DNA of 64,000 bases from Streptomyces sp. NBC_01335 (lineage in GTDB: Bacteria; Actinomycetota; Actinomycetes; Streptomycetales; Streptomycetaceae). A model generated the notes under the pieces. It searched no databases. It saw only the letters and a list, made by a program, of their open reading frames with translations, and had not been told where the DNA came from. Of this stretch, positions 15,949 to 24,843 are shown piece after piece; positions within the stretch are counted from its first letter, which is position 1; every line of letters starts with the position of its first letter. The stretch lies in NCBI RefSeq assembly GCF_035953295.1, contig NZ_CP108370.1, forward strand, positions 6,185,001 through 6,249,000, in the 5' to 3' direction. Made by a program: the position numbers and the translations under genes.

Positions 15949-17316
15949 TCAGTACGGCACGGTCGAGGACGGCCGGTGCGTGGCGGTGCTCCAGGGCGCC
16001 GTCCGCGCCGGCGCGAGGTCCCGCGCCGACTGCGGGGTGACCGCCCCCTGCGGCAGCTGCGGTGTGCCGAACCGTACCGGGAGCGCCCCCAGGCCCTTGC
16101 TCCAGGGAGACTTGATCCACTGCAACTCCGATTCGGGCACGGCGAGTTCCAGATCCGGCAGCCGGTGCCGGATGGTGTCCACCGCGGTCCGGGTGATCAG
16201 CCGGGCCGGGTCCTGCGCGGGGCAGGTGTGCGGTCCGGCGCCGAACGCCAGATGGGAGCGGTTGCCGACCACCGGCGCACCGTCGGCCGGCAGGATCTCC
16301 GGGTCCGCGTTGGCCGCCGCCAGGCCCAGGATCAGCATGTCGCCGGTACGGATGTCCTGTCCGCCGAACCGCATGTCGCGGGTGGCGTAGCGGGCGGGGA
16401 AGTTCTGGGTGGGCGGAAAGCGCCACAGCACCAGGTCGAGCGCGTCGTCCACGCTCAGGTGGCCGCCGGCCAGCGAGGAGCGGAACGCCGGGTCGCACAG
16501 GAGGATCCGCAGCGTGGTGGCGATCCAGTTCACCGTGGTCTGGTTGCCCGCGACGAACATCACCACCAGGTTGTGCAGCACCTCCTCGTCGGTGAGCTCC
16601 GCCGGGTGGTTCAGCAGCGTGGACGTGATGTCCTCGCCCGGCTCGCGCCGCTTCTCCTTGATCAGCCCGTAGAGGATGGCGCCCATCCGCCGGCTGGCGT
16701 CCGCCGAGTCGCTGGTGGCGGAGACGATGCCCGCGACGGCCTCCACCAGCTCCCGCCCGGTGCGGTCGTCCAGCCCGAGCAGTCCGCTGACCACCCGCAT
16801 CGGCAGCGTACGGGCGTAGTCGGCGACCAGGTCCGCCTCGCCCCGCCCGGCGAACGAGGCGATCAGCCCCTCGGCGGCGGCCCGTACGCTCCGGCGCAGC
16901 TCGTGGCCGTTGATCCCGGCGAGCGTGTCGGAGACGGCCGCCCGCATCCTGCGGTGCTGCTGCCCGTCCGCGAAGAGCAGCGCCGGGCGCCAGCCGACCA
17001 TCGGGAGGATCGGCGCGTCGGCGGGCACCCGGCCCTCGCGCAGCAGACGCCAGTGGCGCGGATCGTGCGAGAAGTCCCCCTCGTCGCGGGTGAGCTTGAG
17101 CAGCTCGCGGTGGCCCAGCACCAGCCAGGCGTCGATGCCCGGAGCCACGGAGACCGGGGCGACCGGTCCGTGCGCGTCGCGCATCTCCTCGTACAACAGG
17201 GTCATCCGGTCGCCGTCGAGATCCGGCCCGTACAGCGGGGTCGCCGTCGACGCGGACGGGGCGGCGGGCCAGGGGCACCGGGCGGCGGACCCGGCCGGGG
17301 GATGCGGCGTGCTCAT
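15949..17316 (-). CDS. Cytochrome P450, CYP157-like, lacking the EXXR motif
   Basis: 455 residues. The ATG at 17316 overlaps the GTPase stop as ATGA, so translation is coupled. The haem loop LAFGAGPHTCPAQ places the ligand at Cys365 and the I-helix reads AGNQTT. At the K-helix, where P450s carry EXXR, the sequence is DLVLWR followed by FPP; the usual Arg position is Trp. Loss of EXXR is the published hallmark of the CYP157 family (EQSLW in CYP157C1). About 40 Pro/Ala/Thr-rich residues extend past the normal C-terminus. It is the fifth gene of the conservon and probably works with the CYP154-like neighbour. Confidence 0.9.
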   Translation of the reverse strand: MSTPHPPAGSAARCPWPAAPSASTATPLYGPDLDGDRMTLLYEEMRDAHGPVAPVSVAPGIDAWLVLGHRELLKLTRDEGDFSHDPRHWRLLREGRVPADAPILPMVGWRPALLFADGQQHRRMRAAVSDTLAGINGHELRRSVRAAAEGLIASFAGRGEADLVADYARTLPMRVVSGLLGLDDRTGRELVEAVAGIVSATSDSADASRRMGAILYGLIKEKRREPGEDITSTLLNHPAELTDEEVLHNLVVMFVAGNQTTVNWIATTLRILLCDPAFRSSLAGGHLSVDDALDLVLWRFPPTQNFPARYATRDMRFGGQDIRTGDMLILGLAAANADPEILPADGAPVVGNRSHLAFGAGPHTCPAQDPARLITRTAVDTIRHRLPDLELAVPESELQWIKSPWSKGLGALPVRFGTPQLPQGAVTPQSARDLAPARTAPWSTATHRPSSTVPY

Positions 17317-17969
17317 GAAGGCTCCGTGGCGACATGGATGAGGTGGCTGACGAGGGCGATCAGGGCCCGGATCGACGACTCCTCGTCGCGGGCGTCGCAC
17401 AGGACCAGCGGTGTCCCGGGCAGCAGATCGAGCGCGTCGCGCAGATCGGCCGTGTCGTGCAACGGACTGCCGGGGAAGACGTTCACGGCGACGGCGAACG
17501 GCAGATCCAGGTCCTCCAGGTTGCCGAGGGCGTCGAACGACGCGGTCAGGTCCCGGGTGTCCACCAGGGCCAGCGCCCCCAGCGCGCCCTTGGCGAGATC
17601 CCGCCACGCGGGCAGGAACCGCTGCTGGCCCGGCGTACCGAACAGGTAGAGCACCAGGTCGCCGTCGATGGTCAGCCGGCCGAAGTCCAGGGCGACCGTG
17701 GTGGTCGTCTTTCCGCTGTCCACGACGGTGTCGACCCGGGCGCCCGCCTGGGTCATCGCTGCCTCGGTGAAGAGCGGCTCGATCTCCGAGACGGTCCCGA
17801 TCAGCGTGGTCTTGCCGACCCCCAGCGGGCCGACGACCAGGATCTTCGCCGCCCCCGCCACGCTGGACGCGACGTACTTCCCGGAGGTGGGACCGGCCGG
17901 GGTTCTGCGGCCCGGCACGGGTGCCGGACCGGCCTCGACGAAGGCTTCAGATACGGCTTTCGAGACCAT
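17313..17969 (-). CDS. cvnD: Conservon small GTPase-like ATP/GTP-binding protein (CvnD)
   Basis: 218 residues from the ATG at 17969, overlapping the DUF742 gene by 23 bp. P-loop GPLGVGKTT at about residues 47-55, then TTTTVALDFGRL, and switch II as LFGTPGQQRF (DXXG replaced by FGTPG). The NKxD position reads NVFPG, so base specificity may differ from Ras-like GTPases. Conservon proteins form a membrane-associated complex compared to a eukaryotic G-protein receptor system: CvnA kinase-like receptor, CvnB, CvnC and this switch protein. Confidence 0.9.
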   Translation of the reverse strand: MVSKAVSEAFVEAGPAPVPGRRTPAGPTSGKYVASSVAGAAKILVVGPLGVGKTTLIGTVSEIEPLFTEAAMTQAGARVDTVVDSGKTTTTVALDFGRLTIDGDLVLYLFGTPGQQRFLPAWRDLAKGALGALALVDTRDLTASFDALGNLEDLDLPFAVAVNVFPGSPLHDTADLRDALDLLPGTPLVLCDARDEESSIRALIALVSHLIHVATEPS

Positions 17970-18306
17970 CGAGGACCTTTCTGAGCATGGTCACATCCGC
18001 GCGTTCCGCCGCGGGAATGGGAGGGCGGGTCACGATCAGCCCCCACTGGACGAGATCGGCGAGCAGCACCTGCACGACCGAGGGCGGCTGGCGCAGGTGC
18101 GCCGCCACCTCCGCGACCGAGATGAGTCCCTCGCAGTGCGTCAGGATGGCGAGGTGCTCCGGCTGGAGGGACGCGGGGAACGCCGCCTCCGTGGCCATCA
18201 CCAGCGACTCCCAGGACAACGGCTCGGCGCCGGACTCCGCACGGCCGCGGGTGATGACGTAGGGGCGTACCGCCGACGCTCTCGGCTCCCCGGGCCGGTC
18301 CGTCAT
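17947..18306 (-). CDS. cvnC: Conservon DUF742 protein (CvnC)
   Basis: 119 residues. The ATG at 18306 overlaps the CvnB stop as ATGA. Starts VRPYVITRGRAES, then a winged-helix-like part: HLAILTHCEGLISVAEVAAHL followed by PPSVVQVLLADLVQWGLI, matching DUF742 (roughly residues 15-115). Third gene of the conservon. Tight overlaps on both sides imply fixed stoichiometry with CvnB and CvnD. Confidence 0.9.
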   Translation of the reverse strand: MTDRPGEPRASAVRPYVITRGRAESGAEPLSWESLVMATEAAFPASLQPEHLAILTHCEGLISVAEVAAHLRQPPSVVQVLLADLVQWGLIVTRPPIPAAERADVTMLRKVLDGLESRI

Positions 18307-18749
18307 GACGACGCGATGGCCTGATCCCGCGGCAGACTGCTCAGGTGCGCGCCGATCTTCGCCACCAGCAGCTGCATTTGCTGGGCCACGAGGCCGACGT
18401 CCGCCTCCAGGTCGGTGGCGACCCCCAGGTGCGCGCCGACCCCGGCGTGGGTGAACAGGACGAACCCGTGGTCGGACTCGAGCATCAACTGGCGCAGCCC
18501 CACGCCGGACCCGAAGAGCAGGGTCGTCGTGGAGCGGCCCGTCATGGTCATCGCCGCACAGGCGGCCGAGAGCGACTCCGCCTCGGCGACGCTGAGACCC
18601 GACACCGGGCCCTTGAGGTTCTTCGCGGACGCGTGGCCGAGACGCAGACCGTCCTCCGAGACGACGACGGCGTGCCGGACGCCGGGGATCTCGGTGAGCG
18701 GGCGGAGCATCCAGCCCAGGTCGGGGAGTCGAGTGATGGTTCCGGTCAC
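18303..18749 (-). CDS. cvnB: Conservon roadblock/LC7 protein (CvnB)
   Basis: 148 residues. The GTG at 18749 overlaps the CvnA stop as GTGA. Roadblock/LC7 fold: GVRHAVVVSEDGLRLGHA, then the helix AEAESLSAACAAMTMTG, and strands RQLMLESDHGFVLFTHAG and GAHLGVATDLEADVGLVAQQM. Proteins of this fold act as partners or regulators of small GTPases, here presumably CvnD. Confidence 0.92.
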   Translation of the reverse strand: MTGTITRLPDLGWMLRPLTEIPGVRHAVVVSEDGLRLGHASAKNLKGPVSGLSVAEAESLSAACAAMTMTGRSTTTLLFGSGVGLRQLMLESDHGFVLFTHAGVGAHLGVATDLEADVGLVAQQMQLLVAKIGAHLSSLPRDQAIASS

Positions 18750-20431
18750 GACCGGCCTCCGTGCTGGTTCGGGTTACTGGGCAGAGGCGGTTCGCCGGGC
18801 GGCGGCGCCTCGGTTTGATCGGTGGCCGGCCGGTGGCCCGCCGCGGACGCGCCGAGGGCGGCGCGTCCGCGCAGGGTGCCGGAGACCACGCTGGCGATCG
18901 ACGCGCGGGCCGCCTCTGGCGTCCACGGCGCGGACTCGGGGACGGACTCGGGGGCGGGCCGCGCCCGGGGCACCGAGTGCCGTGCCGCCCGCGGCGACAC
19001 GGTGTCCGAGGAGTCCGGGGTACGGGCCGGGCTCCGCCGACTGCGGCGGCGGGGGAGACCCGCGGTCTCCGGGCCGCCCTCCGAGGACGGCCCGGCCGGG
19101 ACGAGGTCGTCGCCGCGGTTCCCCGGCCGGGCGCCGGTGTACTCGGCGCTCCCGGCGTACTCGGCATGATCGGCGTCCTCGCGGCGCCCGGCCTGGCGAT
19201 GCTGTTCCCGCACCGGGGGCTCCGGGGACTCCGGGTCGTTCTCGGGCCAGGCCTCCGGACGCCGGTGCGCCGGGACCCGCGCCGCCGGCTCGGTCAGCAG
19301 CCGGAACGGTACGAACATCACGGCGCGGGTCCCGCCGTACGCGGACGTGCCGCTCAGCTCCACGTTGAAGCCGAGCTCACGGCTCCACCGGCCGACACAG
19401 GCCAGACCGAGCCGGGGCACCGCGCCCAGCCGGGTCAGGTCCAGATCGTCGTGCAACTGGCCCCGAGCCTGCTGCAACACGTCCGGCGGCATGCCGAGCC
19501 CGGCGTCGTCGATCTCGACGACCGCCCCGGCGCCCACCTCCCGGACACTGACGATGACCTGGGAGCGCGAGGGCGAGAAAACCGTGGCGTTCTCCAGGAG
19601 TTCGGCGATGGCGTGCATCAGCCCCTCCGCCGCCGGAGGCGCCGCGTACAGGGTCTGCCCGCCGTGCACCTCGATCCGCCCGAACTCCACGATCCGCGAC
19701 TGCGCGCCGCGTACGCAGTCGTACAGCGAGACCGGCCGGGTCTCCCGGCGCGCGGGCCAGATGCCGCACATCACCAGGAGCGTCTGCGCCTTGCGGGTCA
19801 TCTGGGAGGCCGCGTGGTCGGCCTTCATCACCTCGGCCATCAGGCGGGGATCGTCCAGGGAGCGTTCCACCTGGTCCAGCACCTGCTGCTGCACCGTGGC
19901 CATCACGTGCATGGTGCGCGCCACCGACTCGAAGGCGGCCATCACCGAGTCGCGCAGGACGCGCTCGCGGTGCACCGCCTCGTCCGAGCCGAGCACGTCG
20001 ACCACCCGGTCCAGGGACCGCGCGAACTCCTCGCCGGTCTCCCGCCGTTCACGCAGCGGACCCGGAGCCCCGTCCACCCGCTGCCCGGTGCGCAGGAGTT
20101 CGGCGATGGCCGGTACGCGCACCCGGGCGAGGTGCGCCACTTCCGCGTCCCGGGCGGCGGCGAGCGCCGCCGCCTCGGCGCGGTGCGCGCGTTCGGCCTT
20201 CAGCTTCCGGGCGAGCAGCACCACCGGGGCGATCAGCAGCACGGCGACCGCGACACCGCCGGCGGCCAGGAAGCGCCGCGCCTCGCCGGTGAGGGCCAGG
20301 GCCGACACCGCGCCGCCGGCCGCGAGCACGGCGGCGGCCGGCCAGACCACGGCGGGGCGGAGCGCTGTCCCGTGCTCAGGCCGGTCGGTCCGCTTCGCGG
20401 GACGCGCTCCGCGGGTCGGCGGCCTCACCAC
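18746..20431 (-). CDS. cvnA: Conservon sensor kinase-like ATPase (CvnA)
   Basis: 561 residues, GTG start at 20431. Two membrane helices (about 27-48 and 54-74) and a cytoplasmic helical region follow. An H-box-like helix has ADHAASQMTRKAQTLLVM at 204-221 (His206). The HATPase_c domain shows AELLENATVFSPS (Asn281), EIDDAGLGMPP, and LGLACVGRWSRELG. A Pro/Glu/Arg-rich disordered tail of about 180 residues ends the protein. No receiver gene is nearby, as expected for conservons. It heads the six-gene transcript cvnA-B-C-D-CYP157-CYP154. Confidence 0.9.
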   Translation of the reverse strand: MVRPPTRGARPAKRTDRPEHGTALRPAVVWPAAAVLAAGGAVSALALTGEARRFLAAGGVAVAVLLIAPVVLLARKLKAERAHRAEAAALAAARDAEVAHLARVRVPAIAELLRTGQRVDGAPGPLRERRETGEEFARSLDRVVDVLGSDEAVHRERVLRDSVMAAFESVARTMHVMATVQQQVLDQVERSLDDPRLMAEVMKADHAASQMTRKAQTLLVMCGIWPARRETRPVSLYDCVRGAQSRIVEFGRIEVHGGQTLYAAPPAAEGLMHAIAELLENATVFSPSRSQVIVSVREVGAGAVVEIDDAGLGMPPDVLQQARGQLHDDLDLTRLGAVPRLGLACVGRWSRELGFNVELSGTSAYGGTRAVMFVPFRLLTEPAARVPAHRRPEAWPENDPESPEPPVREQHRQAGRREDADHAEYAGSAEYTGARPGNRGDDLVPAGPSSEGGPETAGLPRRRSRRSPARTPDSSDTVSPRAARHSVPRARPAPESVPESAPWTPEAARASIASVVSGTLRGRAALGASAAGHRPATDQTEAPPPGEPPLPSNPNQHGGRS

Positions 20432-20901
20432 GTCGGCCTCGCCCCGACGGCCTTGCAGAACACAGCGCCAGCCACGAGGAATGGACCCTTCCAGGACACG
20501 TCGAACTCCCTTGCGAGATCAAAGGCATGCAGAGCCTAGACCAAACGGTCTGATTTCCAAGGGGACTGAGGAAGACTGCCCGTCAAGATCGCAACAGTTA
20601 TGGCGACTTGTCGCACACGTACTTCCGGAATTCGAGATGTCCGAGGGGCGCCGCTCCTCGTGCCGCCCCGCGGTCGCTCATGGGCCGGTCCACCAGCGGC
20701 GATGGACCGGCCCGGGCGCGAGGGCGGGTGACGCCGCCCGCGCGGGCGGAGCTCCCGGCACGGGAATTCCCGACGGCATCACCCGATACCGCCGGGACCT
20801 TCACACGCGAGCCGTATTTCCGGCCGCCTCTTTCCGGCCGCCTCTTCGAGGCTCTTTCCGGCCGCTCCTTGCCGTACGGGGTGGCCGGGCCGGATCGGCC
20901 G
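20432..20901. other. Intergenic region upstream of the conservon
   Basis: 470 bp without a convincing gene. It holds a 14-bp TetR-operator-like palindrome AGACCAAACGGTCT (20538-20551), about 105 bp upstream of the cvnA start, so it may lie in the conservon promoter. It also holds a hairpin at 20682-20713 and three copies of TTTCCGGCCGC (20817-20865, two of them in perfect 14-bp tandem) just downstream of the hydrolase gene ending at 20902. Confidence 0.5.
20682..20713 (-). terminator. 11-bp hairpin GGGCCGGTCCA / TGGACCGGCCC
   Basis: Perfect arms at 20682-20692 and 20703-20713 with a 10-nt loop, about 190 bp past the hydrolase stop. Probable terminator; an operator role cannot be excluded. 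Confidence 0.5.
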
Positions 20902-21753
20902 TCACGGGCGGGGCCGCGCCTCCTTCGTCGCCGTGTACCTGACAGCGGCCTCGATCAGGTCGAGGACGGCGCCCGGATGGGAGACGAGGGCGGCGTGGGA
21001 GCTGTTGATCTCGACGGTACGGGCCTGGGCGCGCCGGGCCTCGAAGCGCTCCAGGTCACTCCCGAGTGTCTTGTCCTGCCGGGCGACGAGCGCCCAACTG
21101 GGGATGGTGCGCCAGGCGGCGGCGGTCGCCGTGGCACCGAACTCGGCTGCGGCGACCGGGCGTTGGGCGGCGGCCATCACACGCGTCGTGGCCGGCGGGA
21201 GATCGGCGGCGAAGACATCCCGGAAGAGGGCGGGGTCGATGAAGAGATCGGCGCTCTGGTTGCCTTCCTCGGCGGTCCCGGTCGGGATCTGGCGCAGGGC
21301 CGGGGTCAGCTGCGACTCGGTCGAGCGGGCCGCGAGCGCGCCGAGGTTCTCGTCCTTGTCGGGCATCAGGGCGGCGATGAACACCAGCGCCTCGACCTGC
21401 GGATTCCCCGCCGCCGCCTGACTGATCACGGCACCGCCGTACGAGTGTCCGACCAGCACGATCGGGCCGTCTACGGTGGCCAGCACACTGCTCAGGTAGG
21501 CGGCGTCGGAGGCGAGGCCGCGCAACGGGTTGGCGGGGGCGAGGACGGTGTATCCCGCCCGCTGGAGCCGGGTGGAGACGGCGTTCCACCCCGAAGCGTC
21601 GGCGAACGCGCCGTGTTCGAGCACGATGGTCGGCCGGACGGTCGCACGGACCGCCCCGGCGGGGGCGGCGGAGGCATGGGGCGCCAGGGTGAGGGCCAGC
21701 AGCCCCGCGACGGCGGGCAGGGCCAGCAGGCTTCGGATACGTCGGACGTGCAC
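20902..21753 (-). CDS. Secreted alpha/beta hydrolase
   Basis: 283 residues with a signal peptide (MHVRRIRSLLALPAVAGLLALTL.. APHASA). Alpha/beta-hydrolase core: oxyanion region LEHGAFADASGW, nucleophile elbow VGHSYGG, Phe-Ile-Ala-Ala-Leu-Met-Pro-Asp-Lys after strand 6, and the likely catalytic His in INSSHAALVSHP. It resembles salicylate-esterase/EstC-type hydrolases. First of three hydrolase genes on the same strand. Substrate unknown. Confidence 0.85.
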   Translation of the reverse strand: MHVRRIRSLLALPAVAGLLALTLAPHASAAPAGAVRATVRPTIVLEHGAFADASGWNAVSTRLQRAGYTVLAPANPLRGLASDAAYLSSVLATVDGPIVLVGHSYGGAVISQAAAGNPQVEALVFIAALMPDKDENLGALAARSTESQLTPALRQIPTGTAEEGNQSADLFIDPALFRDVFAADLPPATTRVMAAAQRPVAAAEFGATATAAAWRTIPSWALVARQDKTLGSDLERFEARRAQARTVEINSSHAALVSHPGAVLDLIEAAVRYTATKEARPRP

Positions 21754-21833
21754 GGGTTCTCCCAGGTGTGTCGGGTCGGGTCGGTGAGGAGGCTTCGGGC
21801 CGGTCGGTGGTCGGTGGGCCGGCCGAACGGTGC

Positions 21834-22655
21834 TCAGTCCTTGAGGAAGGCGAGGAGGTCCTGTCCGAACTCCTCCTCGAAGCCGCCGAACAGTCCGTGC
21901 GGGGCGCCGGGGTATACCTTGAGCGTGGCCCGGGGCAGGAGTCGTACGGACTCCTCGGCGGCGGCCCCGATCGGAACGATCTGGTCGTCGTCCCCGTGGG
22001 CCACCAGGACCGGAATGTCGATCTTCTTCAGGTCCTCGGTGAAGTCGGTCTCGGAGAAAGCCTGGACGCAGTCGAGCGCGCCCTTGAGTCCAACCTGCAT
22101 GCTCTGCAGCCAGAACTCCTGCCGCTTGCCCTCGGAGACGGTCGCACCCTCGCGGTTGAAGCCGTAGAAGGGTTCGCTCAGGTCCCGGTAGAAGCTTGAG
22201 CGGTCGGCGGCGACCCCGGCCCGGATCGCGTCGAAGGCATCGATGGGCAGGCCCTTGGGGTTGCTGTCCGTCTTCAGCATGAGCGGGGGCACCGCGCCGA
22301 GCAGGACCGCCTTGGAGACCCGGGAGGTGCCGTGGCGCCCGAGGTAGCGGGTGACCTCGCCGCCACCGGTGGAGTGCCCCACCAGGACCGCGTCGCGGAG
22401 GTCGAGGTGCTCGATCAGCTCGGCGAGGTCGTCGGCGTACCGGTCCATGTGGTTGCCGTCCCAGGTCTGGGTGGAACGGCCGTGACCCCGCCGGTCGTGC
22501 GCGATCGCGCGGTAACCGTGCGAGGCGACGAGGTGGGACTGGGTGTCCCAGGCGTCGGCGTTGAGGGGCCAGCCGTGGCTGAAGACGACGGGGCGGCCGT
22601 CGCCCCAGTCCTTGAAGTAGATCTGGGCGCCGTCCGTGGTGGTGATGATGGGCAT
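21834..22655 (-). CDS. Alpha/beta hydrolase, non-haem chloroperoxidase-like
   Basis: 273 residues; the ATG at 22655 has AAGGAA upstream. The sequence begins with the cofactor-free haloperoxidase signature [13 protein letters not shown], followed by [12 protein letters not shown]. The triad is visible as [10 protein letters not shown] (Ser), [11 protein letters not shown] (Asp) and PGAPHGLF (His). No signal peptide, so cytoplasmic. Such enzymes are esterases or perhydrolases in vivo. It lies 80 bp upstream of the secreted hydrolase and may be co-transcribed. Confidence 0.9.
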   Translation of the reverse strand: MPIITTTDGAQIYFKDWGDGRPVVFSHGWPLNADAWDTQSHLVASHGYRAIAHDRRGHGRSTQTWDGNHMDRYADDLAELIEHLDLRDAVLVGHSTGGGEVTRYLGRHGTSRVSKAVLLGAVPPLMLKTDSNPKGLPIDAFDAIRAGVAADRSSFYRDLSEPFYGFNREGATVSEGKRQEFWLQSMQVGLKGALDCVQAFSETDFTEDLKKIDIPVLVAHGDDDQIVPIGAAAEESVRLLPRATLKVYPGAPHGLFGGFEEEFGQDLLAFLKD

Positions 22656-22813
22656 CGCTGTGTTCCTTCGCGAAGGGCCGTGTCCGGGCCGGTGGGAGCC
22701 GGCCGGCAGGGGGCGGATCGATACGGGACGCCGAGTGCGGGTCGGCGGGAAAAACGGATGAGGTGGGCGAACGGGAGCGCGGGGAGCCTCGGCAGGGGCC
22801 AAGGCCCGAAGTT

Positions 22814-22867
22814 GCCGGATCGGACGGAGCGGCCGGATCGGACGGAGCGGCCGGATCAGACGAAGCG
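22814..22867 (-). repeat. Three 18-bp tandem repeats reaching into a hydrolase stop codon
   Basis: Unit GCCGGATCGGACGGAGCG at 22814, 22832 and 22850; the third copy has two changes. The last copy contains the stop codon and final two codons of the hydrolase gene ending at 22856, so repeat expansion happened at its 3' end. Confidence 0.75.
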
Positions 22868-23692
22868 GCCGAGGAAGGCGAGCGTGGTGTCGGCGACCTC
22901 GCGCCAGCCGCTGTCGATGATCAACGAGTGCCCGCGCCCGGGGAGTTCGGTGATCTCCGTGATGCCGGTGTTGCGCTTCTGGCGCTTGAAGGAGGCGTTG
23001 GCGATGGCCCACGGCACGGTGTGGTCCTTCTCCCCGGAGATGATGAGGAGCGGGCCCCGTTCGGGGTTCTCCGTATCGACCCGGGCTTCGGTCCAGGGGT
23101 TGAAGTTGGCGGTCGCGGCCTGGAAGAGAGGGGCGCCGGGCGCGGGGACCGCGAACGTCCGGTGCAGGTCCCGCGCCTCCTGCTCGTCCACGGCGTTGGC
23201 GAAAGCGTATCGGAACTGCTCAAAAGTGAGCGGAACGGCACGATGGATGTTCGCCGGGTTGGTCAGGACCGGGGCGGAGGCGCGCAACGCGGAGAACGGC
23301 AGGGGCAGGACCCCACGGAACGGCGCGGGATCGATGGCGACGGAGGCACGCGCCAGGCCCCGGCCGGCCAGGATCTGGGTGAGCAGGCCGCCGAAGGAGT
23401 GCCCGACGACGGCCGGCTGGACGTCGAGCTTGCCGACGAGGGCCTGGAGGTGGTCGGCGATCCGGCCGACGGTCTTGTCGGCGAGGATCTCGGGATGGGC
23501 GTTGGCCTCGTCGACCGTGGTCGGGTCGTCCGGCCAGGACAGGGCCACGGGGGCGTATCCGGCCGCCTCGAAGAGGGCGGCCCACCGGTCCCAGCTGCTG
23601 GAGAGCAGCCACAGACCGTGGACGAAGACGACGGGGACGCGGCCCGAGGCGTTGGCCGCGTCGATCTGTTCGATGTCATGAGCAGGAGGCAT
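22856..23692 (-). CDS. Alpha/beta hydrolase, paralogue of the gene at 31.8 kb
   Basis: 278 residues from the ATG at 23692. [15 protein letters not shown], nucleophile elbow [27 protein letters not shown] (Asp region) and [15 protein letters not shown] (His) outline an alpha/beta hydrolase of about 278 residues without a signal peptide. It is very similar along its whole length to the plus-strand gene at 31804. It is divergently arranged from the MoaF-like gene. Substrate unknown. Confidence 0.87.
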   Translation of the reverse strand: MPPAHDIEQIDAANASGRVPVVFVHGLWLLSSSWDRWAALFEAAGYAPVALSWPDDPTTVDEANAHPEILADKTVGRIADHLQALVGKLDVQPAVVGHSFGGLLTQILAGRGLARASVAIDPAPFRGVLPLPFSALRASAPVLTNPANIHRAVPLTFEQFRYAFANAVDEQEARDLHRTFAVPAPGAPLFQAATANFNPWTEARVDTENPERGPLLIISGEKDHTVPWAIANASFKRQKRNTGITEITELPGRGHSLIIDSGWREVADTTLAFLGRFV

Positions 23693-24056
23693 GGCCCCAC
23701 GCTAGGAACCGGCGGGCGTCCTGGAACCGGGCGAATGACTGCAACCGCGCGGGCGCCGACCGCACGGTGTGCTCCCCGCCCGGCACCCCGCCGCGGACCG
23801 GGGGCGTGGCACCGGACCGGTACCCGGCGGCGGTGGGCACCGAGCCCGCCGGCCCGCCCGCTGCCCGGCCCGCCCGCCGCCCGGCGCCCGGCCCGCCCGC
23901 CGCCCGGCGCGCGGGCGGCCTGCCGAGGTGCCCTCGGCGGCCGGGAGGCGAGGGCACCCGCCCGCCGCCCCTCGGATGCAGTCATCCGTACGATGCGCCT
24001 CCCCGCACGGCCCGCGCAGACTGGTGATCCGACCGCTGTCCCCGAACGGAGTGCCC
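23693..24056. repeat. GC-extreme divergent intergenic region with a 23-bp direct repeat
   Basis: Divergent promoter region between the hydrolase (minus) and the MoaF-like gene (plus). It includes two adjoining copies of a GC-only 24-nt sequence at 23864-23887 and 23887-23910, within a longer CCCGCC-rich tract (23841-23920). No gene or known operator was recognised. Confidence 0.5.
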
Positions 24057-24758
24057 ATGCCGGACGCCATCTTCGGTCACCAGTACCTCGGAGATCTCGG
24101 AGACCTCGTGCTGTTGCTCGACTTCGTCGCGGCCGACCGGCTCACGGTGACGGTGCTGGAGGGGGACGCCGGGGACGGTGCGGACGGCCGCGAGGAGACC
24201 GTGCGCATGACGATGACCGAGGTCAGGGCCGGGCTGTACTTCACCTTCTGGCAGGACGGATCGGGCACCTCCGTCACGCAGCTCCAGGACTTCACCAACG
24301 GCGTGCTGCGCGCCACGCTGGCCAGAGGAGACGGGAGTTGTGCGGTCATGGCAGGAACCCTGCGGCGGATCGACGGGGACGAGCGCGTCCAGGGCGGTGC
24401 CTGCGACCGCAAGGAGGTCGCCGTGCGCGCCATGCGGGACCTGCTGGCCGGCGACACCACGCACCTGGAACGCGACTGGACCGAGAACTTCGTGGAACAC
24501 AGCCCCGGACGGTCCGGCGGCCTCCCCGGACTGCGCACCCGGGCCGGGAACGCGGAGGGCGCCGTCTGGGAACCGGCCAGGATCATCGCCGAGTCGGACT
24601 TCGTGGTGACGCACGCCCGGCTCACCGTGCCCGGACGCGAACCCGCCGCGGTGGTGGACGTCTTCCGCTTTGAAGGCAACCGGATCGCCGAGCACTGGGA
24701 CGTCGTCCAGCCCGAGGCGGCAGGAGGCGAGGCGGCGGGCCGTCTCCCCATGGTGTGA
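24057..24758 (+). CDS. MoaF-related / SnoaL-like two-domain protein
   Basis: 233 residues; the ATG at 24057 has GGAG 5 nt upstream. Residues about 1-105 (FGHQYLGDLGDLVLLLDFV.. and YFTFWQDGSGTSVTQLQDF) resemble the MoaF-type beta-barrel. Residues about 120-225 (MRDLLAGDTTHLERDWTENF, AESDFVVTHARLTVPGREP, VDVFRFEGNRIAEHWDVVQP) match SnoaL-like NTF2-fold cyclase/isomerase proteins. Both domains bind small ligands. No catalytic role can be named. It precedes the LuxR gene by 85 bp and may be co-expressed. Confidence 0.65.
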   Translation: MPDAIFGHQYLGDLGDLVLLLDFVAADRLTVTVLEGDAGDGADGREETVRMTMTEVRAGLYFTFWQDGSGTSVTQLQDFTNGVLRATLARGDGSCAVMAGTLRRIDGDERVQGGACDRKEVAVRAMRDLLAGDTTHLERDWTENFVEHSPGRSGGLPGLRTRAGNAEGAVWEPARIIAESDFVVTHARLTVPGREPAAVVDVFRFEGNRIAEHWDVVQPEAAGGEAAGRLPMV

Positions 24759-24843
24759 GGGTTTCATGATCATGTCGTGATCCGTGATCCGCACACGGAC
24801 CGACCCACAGCCGATAGCCTCCGACCCGGGGGCGAAGTACAGG

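Noticed and set aside
20608..22167. 519-codon plus-strand frame across the hydrolase genes
   Set aside because: Shadow of two minus-strand hydrolases with intact triads.
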